A stretch of DNA of 20,169 nt from Planctomycetota bacterium (lineage in GTDB: Bacteria > Planctomycetota > Brocadiia > JAJRTI01). This document shows, one piece after another, positions 14,455 to 20,169 of the stretch; the stretch's first letter is position 1; every line of letters starts with the position of its first letter. The translations under genes were made by a program, and so were the position numbers. The stretch covers positions 1 to 20,169 of the forward strand of contig JAJRTI010000559.1 in NCBI GenBank assembly GCA_024278415.1, given 5' to 3'. The notes under the pieces were generated by a model that was not told the origin of the DNA, searched no databases, and was given only the letters and a program-made list of their open reading frames with translations.

Positions 14455-14503
14455 TTGACGGGTGTGGCAAAGCACGGGGTTGTCCTTTCGCATGAGAATT
14501 ATT

Positions 14504-14522
14504 GGCAAGCAAGATGCCTGCC
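14504..14522. repeat. Short intergenic hairpin
   Basis: GGCAAGCA (14504-14511) pairs with TGCCTGCC (14515-14522), 8 bp with one non-Watson-Crick position and a 3-nt loop AGA, in the 74-nt gap between the GGT stop and the TIM-barrel gene start. It may be another dispersed hairpin or a weak terminator; there is no T-tract. Confidence 0.35.
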
Positions 14523-14528
14523 CCACGG

Positions 14529-16298
14529 TCACCATCCCCCCGCGTACGCCGGATCCAGCCGCGGGGATGCGGCCGCGCAGCGGACACCGGTGGCCACGTC
14601 GATGGTCGCGGCGAGGGTGTTGCCTCCGGACCACGGGCCGGTCTCGTGCACGATGTGGCCGCGGTCGGCGAGTTCGTCGCGCACCTCCTTGGGGATGCGA
14701 GACTCGACGTTGAGCCGGCCGGGCTCGGCCTTGCGAGGGTAGAAGGACGAGGGGAAGTGGTCGGTGCAGAAGGTGGGGGCCTCGACCGCCTCCTGGAGCG
14801 AGAGGCCGAAGTCGACCACGCTTAGGAAGAAGAGCAGGGCCCACTGGTCTTGCTTGTCCCCGCCGGGGCTGCCGAAGACCATCCACGGCTGGCCGTCGCG
14901 CATCGCGAGGGACGGTGTGAGCGACGAGCGAGGGCGCTTGCCGGGCGCAATGCAGTTCGGGTGGCCTGCAACGAGCGAGAACATCTGCCCGCGCGTGCCC
15001 AAGGGGAAGCCCAAACCCGGCACGACCGGGGAGGACATGAGCCACCCCCCGCTCGGAGTGACCGAGACCATGTTGCCCGCGCTGTCTATCACCTCCAGCT
15101 TCGTCGTATCGCCGTCCGCGCTGCCGGCTTCGCGCGCAAACGCGGCGTCCACATCGACGATGCTCTGCGGCTTCAGCGCCGGCTTGCCGCCCGGGCGGAG
15201 GTCGAGCGACGCGGCTGCCGCGTCGACGAGCTTCGCGCGTTCAGCCGCATAGTCCTTGGACAGCAGCCGGTCGAATGGCACGTCCACGAAGATCGGGTCC
15301 CCGTAATAGAACTCGCGGTCCGCGTACGCGAGCTTCATGCATTCGACGACCGTGTGGATGTAGTCGGCCGAGAGATGGCCCATGCTCGCGAGGTCGAACT
15401 GCTCGAGGAGGTTCAGCGACTGGAGCAGCACCGGCCCCTGCGTCCACGGCCCGCATTTGAACACGTCGATGCCGCGGTAGGTCGTGCGCACCGGCTCCTC
15501 GACGCGGGCCTCAAACTCAGCGAAGTCCTCCACGGTGAGCAATCCCGTGTGGGACTCTCCCGACGCGTCCTTCACCGGCGTGGTGCGGCAGAAGTCGCAG
15601 ATCGCCCTGGCGATGTCGCCTTGGTAGAACTCATCATGCGCGGCGCGCAGACCGTCCTCGCGCTTGCGGTGCTGCTGGTCCGCGTCGATGAGCCGCTGCA
15701 TGGTCGCGGCCCAGTCCGGCTGACGCCACACCAAACCCAGCTCAGGTGGCTCGCCGTCGGGCATGAACTTCGCCGCTGACGACGGCCACTCCTCGCGGAA
15801 GCGCTCCGCGCGGCCGGCAATGCTGCCGCGGAGCGCGTCGTACACGGGGAAGCCGTCACGAGCCAACTCCACCGCGGGCGCAAGCACGTCCGCGAGCCGC
15901 ATGGTGCCGAAGCGTTCGAGCAGCTTGATCCAACTCGCCACGGCCGGGGGCACGATCGCGCCCAGAAATCCGTCGCCAGGGATGATGTCGATGCCGCAGC
16001 CCAGGTAATGCTTGAGAGTCGCCTCTCGCGGCGCCACGCCGTGGCCACTGACAACCCACACGTCCCGGTCCTCGACCGAGTACACGAGCATGGGGCACTC
16101 GCCGGCGATGCCGTTCTGGTGCGGCTTGAGCACGGTCAGCGCAAACCCGACTGCGGCCGCGGCATCGGCCGCGTTGCCCCCGCGCTTGAGCACGTCGAGT
16201 CCGATCTGCGTCGCGAGGTAGTGGCCGGACGACACCACGGCCCGCGTGCCCATGATCATGGGGCGGCCGCCGGAGGGGCCGGTAGAGGTCTTGCTCAT
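14529..16298 (-). CDS. Gamma-glutamyltranspeptidase family protein
   Basis: The 589-residue protein has the whole Ntn-hydrolase GGT layout. The N-terminal part has SSGHYLATQIGLDVLKRGGNAADAAAA (23-49) and the large-subunit region up to about 397. The autoprocessing site is GDTTKLEVID with nucleophile T398. After it come SVTPSGGW (412-419), GKRPRSSLTPSLA (453-465) and GSPGGDKQDQW (476-486). Family members cleave gamma-glutamyl amide bonds (for example glutathione) and transfer or hydrolyse the glutamyl group. Here the usual TTH at the site is TTK, and no signal peptide is seen at the chosen ATG, so a cytoplasmic enzyme with changed specificity is plausible; related members include cephalosporin acylases. 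The start at 16298 has no good SD. It lies 107 nt downstream of the nitrilase-family gene on the same strand, which suggests joint expression. Confidence 0.93.
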   Translation of the reverse strand: MSKTSTGPSGGRPMIMGTRAVVSSGHYLATQIGLDVLKRGGNAADAAAAVGFALTVLKPHQNGIAGECPMLVYSVEDRDVWVVSGHGVAPREATLKHYLGCGIDIIPGDGFLGAIVPPAVASWIKLLERFGTMRLADVLAPAVELARDGFPVYDALRGSIAGRAERFREEWPSSAAKFMPDGEPPELGLVWRQPDWAATMQRLIDADQQHRKREDGLRAAHDEFYQGDIARAICDFCRTTPVKDASGESHTGLLTVEDFAEFEARVEEPVRTTYRGIDVFKCGPWTQGPVLLQSLNLLEQFDLASMGHLSADYIHTVVECMKLAYADREFYYGDPIFVDVPFDRLLSKDYAAERAKLVDAAAASLDLRPGGKPALKPQSIVDVDAAFAREAGSADGDTTKLEVIDSAGNMVSVTPSGGWLMSSPVVPGLGFPLGTRGQMFSLVAGHPNCIAPGKRPRSSLTPSLAMRDGQPWMVFGSPGGDKQDQWALLFFLSVVDFGLSLQEAVEAPTFCTDHFPSSFYPRKAEPGRLNVESRIPKEVRDELADRGHIVHETGPWSGGNTLAATIDVATGVRCAAASPRLDPAYAGGW

Positions 16299-16405
16299 GG
16301 CGATGACGAGGCTCCGATTCGTGAAGGCCCGGTGGATGGGCTCAGGCAGATACCGTGTGTTGCGTATCCAGAATCGCGATCCGAGATACGGAATACTGCG
16401 TTGCA

Positions 16406-17215
16406 CTACTCCATCAGCGGCCCATACAGCTCCGGTCGTCGGAACTGGATCGGGTGGCCGCTGGACACGTCGCGGGTCTGATTGGGCTCCACATTCTCCG
16501 CGAGGTCAAGGCCGTGCACGAGCACGCCGGGCTGGTTGGACTCCATGTTCGCCGCGACATTGCCGCACGCGTCGCAGATGAGCGACTGCTGGGGGTGGGC
16601 GAAGCACACAGGGATACCGTTCTCGTACGCGCGGGTGCGCATGATCGCGGTGTTGCCGTCGCCGAACCACCCCCAGGTGGGGTTGAGGATCAGCTCCGCG
16701 CCCTTGAGCCGCAAGATGCGGATGTTCTCCGGCCAACGCCGGTCCGCGCAGATCACGATGCCCACTGTCCCAAAGTCCGTCTCGAACACAGGCAGCTCGT
16801 CGCCGGGCGTGTAGAACTGGCAGGGGTGGGTCTTGTAGTACGTGCCCACGACCTTGCCGCGCCGGTCGATGAGGTACGCGGCGTTGCGCACGACGCGGTC
16901 GCGGCCCTTTTCGGACGCGCCGAACACGAGGTAGCTGCCGAGCTTCCTCGCGACACAGCCCGCGCGCTTGAGTACGGGGTCGTTGGGTCCGGCCACACAC
17001 CGCGCCGCGAGCTTGCGCGGGGTGACAGTGTCGCGCTCGCGCACCATGTACCCGTCGAGGAAGCACTCTGGCGTGACCAGCACGTCGACGCCGCGGCCAG
17101 CCAGGGGCGCGGCGAGATCCTCGAACTGTGCGATGTTCTGCTTGGTGTCGCCCCACGCGCTCGCGGCCTTGATCATGGCGATGCGGATGGGACGCGGCTT
17201 GGGCTTGCGTGGCAT
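16406..17215 (-). CDS. Carbon-nitrogen hydrolase (nitrilase superfamily), N-carbamoylase-like
   Basis: The 269-residue protein has the Glu-Lys-Cys triad of the superfamily: E50 in VLVTPECFLDGY, K128 in TYYKTHP and C156 in GIVICADRRWPE. The DRRWPE string after the cysteine is a recognised feature of N-carbamoyl-D-amino acid amidohydrolases (CNDRRWPE there), and KGAELILNPT (171-180) is the usual following strand. These enzymes hydrolyse carbamoyl or amide groups to release ammonia, and are cytoplasmic. The exact substrate is not settled, because other branches such as beta-ureidopropionase and omega-amidase share the fold. The ATG at 17215 is supported by AAGGAG 7 nt upstream, whereas the longer in-frame extension to 17341 has no motif value. 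A possible promoter lies at 17246-17275. The GGT gene follows downstream. Confidence 0.92.
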   Translation of the reverse strand: MPRKPKPRPIRIAMIKAASAWGDTKQNIAQFEDLAAPLAGRGVDVLVTPECFLDGYMVRERDTVTPRKLAARCVAGPNDPVLKRAGCVARKLGSYLVFGASEKGRDRVVRNAAYLIDRRGKVVGTYYKTHPCQFYTPGDELPVFETDFGTVGIVICADRRWPENIRILRLKGAELILNPTWGWFGDGNTAIMRTRAYENGIPVCFAHPQQSLICDACGNVAANMESNQPGVLVHGLDLAENVEPNQTRDVSSGHPIQFRRPELYGPLME

Positions 17216-17245
17216 CCTGTGGCTCCTTGCTGGAAGAGGCGTGAG

Positions 17246-17275
17246 AGGATACCACTTCGGACGCTGCTGACCCAA
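17246..17275 (-). promoter_or_regulatory. Possible sigma70-type promoter for the nitrilase-GGT block
   Basis: On the minus strand, TTGGGT (17275-17270) and TATCCT (17251-17246) are separated by 18 bp, with the ATG at 17215 further down. The hexamers match consensus at 3 and 4 of 6 positions, so this is weak. Confidence 0.3.
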
Positions 17276-17461
17276 GCCCTGCCGCGGGCGGATCGTCTTG
17301 CTTCGTCCCGCTCGGCACGCGACAATGCCGGCGATGTTCACACGAAGACAGCTCGTCCAGCACTCGGACTATCCCACGCGGCGCCCATGTCAGGCTGCTG
17401 CCGCACTCGCGTCGCGACGCCCGGCCACCATCAGCACGGGCGCGCCGAGGGGGAGTGAACC

Positions 17462-18892
17462 GTGACTGGAACCGAGAGCCGACCGACGGAGCCCGCGGCC
17501 CCGAGCCTGGCACGCCTGCGTGAGACTCCCAAGTGGCAGATCCTGGGCATGCTGTTGCTCGTGAGCTATGGCTACGTCTGGCACAACCCGGGCACGAACG
17601 AACTCTCGCGCTTGATCCTGGTGTACTCCATCGTCTTCCACGGCACGCTTAACGTCGACGCGTACCAGGACGCCACAATCGACATGGCCTTCCGCGATGG
17701 CCACTACTACACGGACAAAGCGCCCGGGCTGTCGTTCGCGGCGGCGCCGGTCATGTTCGTGCTGAAGCCGCTGTGGTTGTCGGTCGCGCCGACCGAGCAG
17801 ATGCGGAACTTCCTGACCGTGTATCTGCCTCGGTTCGCCGCGGTGACGCTCCCATCGGTTGTGTTCGGCGTACTGCTGTTCGTGTTTCTTCGCCAGACGG
17901 GAGTGTCCGAGCCCTACGGGCTGATGCTCACGCTCGCCTACGGGCTTGGCACGCTCGTGCTTCCGTACTCCTCTTTGTTCTACGGCCACCAACTTGGATC
18001 GGCGCTCGGATTCGGCGCCTTCATGCTTCTGTTTGCGACCAAGGACGAGCCCAAGTCGGCGCGCCACTGTGCGCTCGCGGGGTTGCTCGCCGGCTTCGCG
18101 GTCGTCGTGGAGTACCCCATGGCGGCCGTCGGCGTGATCCTCGCCGCATACCTCTTGGCCACGCGGCGGCCTGTCAGCCACGTTGCGGCTTACAGCCTGG
18201 GGGGCCTCGCGGCCGTCTCGGTGCTTCTACTCTACAACCGCGCCTGCTTTGGCAGCCCCTTCTTGCTTGGGTATTCGTTCGAGAAGACGGAGCACTTCCA
18301 AAAGCGCCTGTCCGAGGGAATCTTCGGCATCACCCGGCCGCAGTGGAGTCGCTTCTTCGAGGGCACGATCAGCCCGCATCGGGGCATCTTCACGCTGTCT
18401 CCGTTCTTCTACCTGGCTCCTTTCGGCTGGTGGCGCATGCTGCGCGATCGTCGCTGGCGGGTCGAGGCTTGGGTCTGCCTGGCCGTGCTGGTGGTTTTCA
18501 TTCTGTTCACCTCCTCGCTCTACGAGGAGAGCTACGCTCCCGGCGAGCGCCAACTCATCCCCGTGCTGCCGTTCCTGCTGTTGCCGCTGGCATTTTGCGC
18601 CAAAGGCTTGCGGCCGTGGATCGTCGTGCTCGGTGTGCTCGCGTGCTTCGAGTGGACAGTCATCAACTTCATCGACCCGCGCGTGCCGCCGTCGGTCCAG
18701 TACCCTTTCATCAACACCTTCCTGCCTCGGCTGCTGGCCGGCAACCATCTCGACTACAATTGGGGCACCGCGCTCGGCACGATGACGGGCATCCGTGTTG
18801 GCCCCTTGGCCACCACATTGCCGTTTTGGCTCATGCAGGCGGCGCTCCTGGCGGCGCTGTTCCGGCGCTCCCGAGTTCGCCGGGTGGAGTAG
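17462..18892 (+). CDS. Polytopic membrane protein, GT-C glycosyltransferase-like
   Basis: The 476-residue protein has about ten hydrophobic segments, for example near 28-40, 91-103, 125-145, 150-170, 180-193, 204-234, 238-257, 335-352, 364-378, 384-400 and 447-467. After the first membrane span comes a loop with NVDAYQDATIDMAFRDGHYYTDKAPG (64-89); the HYYxDKAPG string and the acidic loop recur in a family of bacterial integral membrane proteins related to GT-C (lipid-phosphate sugar) transferases. SPHRGIFTLSPFFY (304-317) and YAPGERQLIPVLPFLLLP (358-375) are further typical pieces. The likely job is transfer of sugar from a lipid carrier outside the membrane, but donor and acceptor are unknown. 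The GTG start is supported by a GGGGGAG ribosome site about 6 nt upstream. The heparinase-like gene starts 24 nt downstream. Confidence 0.8.
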   Translation: MTGTESRPTEPAAPSLARLRETPKWQILGMLLLVSYGYVWHNPGTNELSRLILVYSIVFHGTLNVDAYQDATIDMAFRDGHYYTDKAPGLSFAAAPVMFVLKPLWLSVAPTEQMRNFLTVYLPRFAAVTLPSVVFGVLLFVFLRQTGVSEPYGLMLTLAYGLGTLVLPYSSLFYGHQLGSALGFGAFMLLFATKDEPKSARHCALAGLLAGFAVVVEYPMAAVGVILAAYLLATRRPVSHVAAYSLGGLAAVSVLLLYNRACFGSPFLLGYSFEKTEHFQKRLSEGIFGITRPQWSRFFEGTISPHRGIFTLSPFFYLAPFGWWRMLRDRRWRVEAWVCLAVLVVFILFTSSLYEESYAPGERQLIPVLPFLLLPLAFCAKGLRPWIVVLGVLACFEWTVINFIDPRVPPSVQYPFINTFLPRLLAGNHLDYNWGTALGTMTGIRVGPLATTLPFWLMQAALLAALFRRSRVRRVE

Positions 18893-18916
18893 CCAGCCCC
18901 AATGGAGACACGCGTC

Positions 18917-20169
18917 ATGAATCCAAGATCACTGCTCATCACCATGGTCGTCGCGGCTGCGGCGCTGGCCGCTGAGGAGGACTCATGGATCGCCAAGATT
19001 CGGCCGGATCACCCGCGGCTATTCTTCAACAGCGACACGTGGCCGGCAGTCAAGGCCCGCGCTCTCGGGCCGGAGAAGGACTACTACGCCGCACTCAAGA
19101 AGCGCGTCGACCGCTACCCGGCTGACCCAAAGGGCACGTCCGGCGGCGCCGCGTACGAGAAGGAGGAAAAGGTGGGCGGCAAGGTGTACAAGATGCCCGT
19201 TGCGAAGGCGGCGAAGGAATGGGGCATCCCCGCGATGCAAACCGCGTTCGTGTATCGCGTCACCGGCGACAAGCAGTACCTCGACAAGGCCAAGAAGATG
19301 CTCAAGGTCAGCGTCGACGTGTACCACGAGTGCTACAAGCAACGCCGCGCGGTGAACTGGTACTCGACCTCGCGCGTCAGTTGGCTCGCCGCGTACGACT
19401 GGATCTACAACGACCTCACCCCAGAGGAGCGCAAGGCGCTGATCGTGCCCATGCTCCAGCACGTGTGGGACGTGCAGCCCCGGCGCGGCATGCCCAAGAT
19501 CTATCGCTGCAACCGCAGCAACTACACGACCGGTTTCTACGGCACGCCGAACCTCGTCTGGTTCGCCGGCCTCGCGGCGTACGGCGACGGGCTCGACGAC
19601 GCCCGCGCGTTGGCGTTCCTGAAGCAGGGCTACGCGTACAATCAGAAACTCTTCGCGCACCGCGCCAAGACTGCCGGCGACGACGGCGGGCTCTCGTCGC
19701 CGACCGTGGGCTACGCGCTCGCGGCCTACCCCTGGTCGCAGTTCAACTTCATGCACACCTGGCGTTCCGCGACCGGCGAGAACATCGCGCCGAAGTGGCC
19801 GCACCTGGCCTACTATCCGATCTGGATCATGTGGAACTGGATCCCCACCGCCGGCCGGCCCAAGGAGTTCGGCGCCGGCGACACGCCGCACTACGACAAC
19901 AACCTCCCGTACTGGGAGATCGGCGGCCACATGCGCCAGATCATGCACTTCTACGGCCAGTCGCATCCCGACGAGGCCGCGGTCGCCGCGTACGTGCGCG
20001 AGCGCTGCGCCTTGAAGCAGTTCACCACCAACTGGTCCGTGTACCCGTTCCTCATGACCGACATCGACAAGGCCCCGCCGCCGGCCGACGTGGGTAAGAT
20101 GAAGCTCTACGCGCGGCACTTCGAATCGATGGGCCAGATCATCATGCGCTCCGGCTGGGGCGTGGACGA
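18917..20169 (+). CDS. Heparinase II/III-like (polysaccharide lyase-type) protein, 3' truncated
   Basis: The frame from ATG 18917 is open to the right edge (417 complete codons, no stop), so the gene is partial. The protein begins with a short signal peptide (MNPRSLLITMVVAAAALA, probable cleavage before AEED), then IRPDHPRLFFNSDTWPAVKAR, an opening shared by heparinase II/III-like and alginate-lyase-like proteins. An alpha-alpha toroid follows: YRVTGDKQYLDKAKKML (110-126), SWLAAYDWIYNDLTPEERKAL (154-174), NRSNYTTGFYGTPNLVWFAG (199-218) and GDDGGLSSPTVGYA. The toroid is followed by the start of a beta domain at GQIIMRSGWG (406-415), the usual junction in this family. It probably cleaves an acidic polysaccharide in the periplasm or outside. 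A Tyr/His catalytic set is likely, but which residues are used cannot be fixed from this part. SD GGAG is 9 nt upstream; an in-frame ATG at 18902 is possible. Confidence 0.85.
   Translation, partial: MNPRSLLITMVVAAAALAAEEDSWIAKIRPDHPRLFFNSDTWPAVKARALGPEKDYYAALKKRVDRYPADPKGTSGGAAYEKEEKVGGKVYKMPVAKAAKEWGIPAMQTAFVYRVTGDKQYLDKAKKMLKVSVDVYHECYKQRRAVNWYSTSRVSWLAAYDWIYNDLTPEERKALIVPMLQHVWDVQPRRGMPKIYRCNRSNYTTGFYGTPNLVWFAGLAAYGDGLDDARALAFLKQGYAYNQKLFAHRAKTAGDDGGLSSPTVGYALAAYPWSQFNFMHTWRSATGENIAPKWPHLAYYPIWIMWNWIPTAGRPKEFGAGDTPHYDNNLPYWEIGGHMRQIMHFYGQSHPDEAAVAAYVRERCALKQFTTNWSVYPFLMTDIDKAPPPADVGKMKLYARHFESMGQIIMRSGWGVD

Noticed and set aside
16299..16405. AT-richer spacer with GATAC/GTATC-like repeats between the nitrilase and GGT genes
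   Set aside because: The repeats are only about 5 bp and irregular; I see no clear hairpin, promoter or terminator.
18902..18916. In-frame ATG 15 nt upstream of the chosen heparinase-like start
   Set aside because: It would add METRV before the signal peptide, and the GGAG ribosome site lies between the two ATGs, favouring 18917.
1..20169. CRISPR arrays, tRNA or rRNA genes, complete IS elements, phage genes
   Set aside because: I saw no regularly spaced direct repeats, no cloverleaf-like or rRNA segments, and no transposase or phage protein motifs.

Overview
The window is about 20.2 kb of GC-rich, gene-dense bacterial chromosome with no rRNA, tRNA, phage, plasmid or CRISPR genes. Its protein families are a DctB/DctD-like two-component pair, a PQQ-type propeller lipoprotein, a secreted right-handed parallel beta-helix protein, a UroD-superfamily protein, an AAC(3)-fold acetyltransferase, a multi-domain TIM-barrel protein and a heparinase II/III-like protein. 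With many intergenic hairpin repeats, this suits an environmental Planctomycetota or a similar polysaccharide-degrading lineage (Lentisphaerota, Hydrogenedentota, Verrucomicrobiota). The phylum is an inference from gene content; there is no marker gene here.

Layout. Positions 1-389 hold the end of a + strand gene. It converges on a - strand block (4493 to 405): propeller lipoprotein, PAS histidine kinase, sigma54-type response regulator; the last two overlap by 8 nt. A 442-nt divergent region (4494-4935) carries a good sigma70-type promoter for the lipoprotein and several hairpins. A + strand run follows: beta-helix protein (4936-7281), flavin reductase-like plus STAS protein (7507-8382), then UroD-like plus AAC(3)-like (8498-10217). 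This converges on a second - strand block (17215 to 10498): nitrilase-superfamily amidohydrolase, gamma-glutamyltranspeptidase, TIM-barrel protein, DHDPS/NAL-family lyase. On the + strand, a polytopic GT-C-like membrane protein (17462-18892) is followed closely by a heparinase II/III-like gene that runs off the right edge.

The genes suggest a cell that senses and degrades complex glycans at its surface (beta-helix protein, TIM-barrel protein, heparinase-like protein), handles released sugar acids or amino sugars (DHDPS/NAL family, AAC(3) fold), and salvages nitrogen from gamma-glutamyl and amide or carbamoyl compounds (GGT, nitrilase). These links rest on gene families and proximity and are not demonstrated.

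The most unusual content is non-coding. At least five intergenic regions hold short hairpins, often as inverted pairs. The best is a 250-bp element at 10246-10495, bounded by an exact 9-bp direct repeat (GGCTACACC), with imperfect terminal inverted repeats, internal 30-nt arms matching at 28 of 30 positions, and three related small hairpins that show a compensatory base-pair change. It looks like a non-autonomous mobile element inserted exactly at the stop codon of the DHDPS-family gene. No transposase is present in the window.
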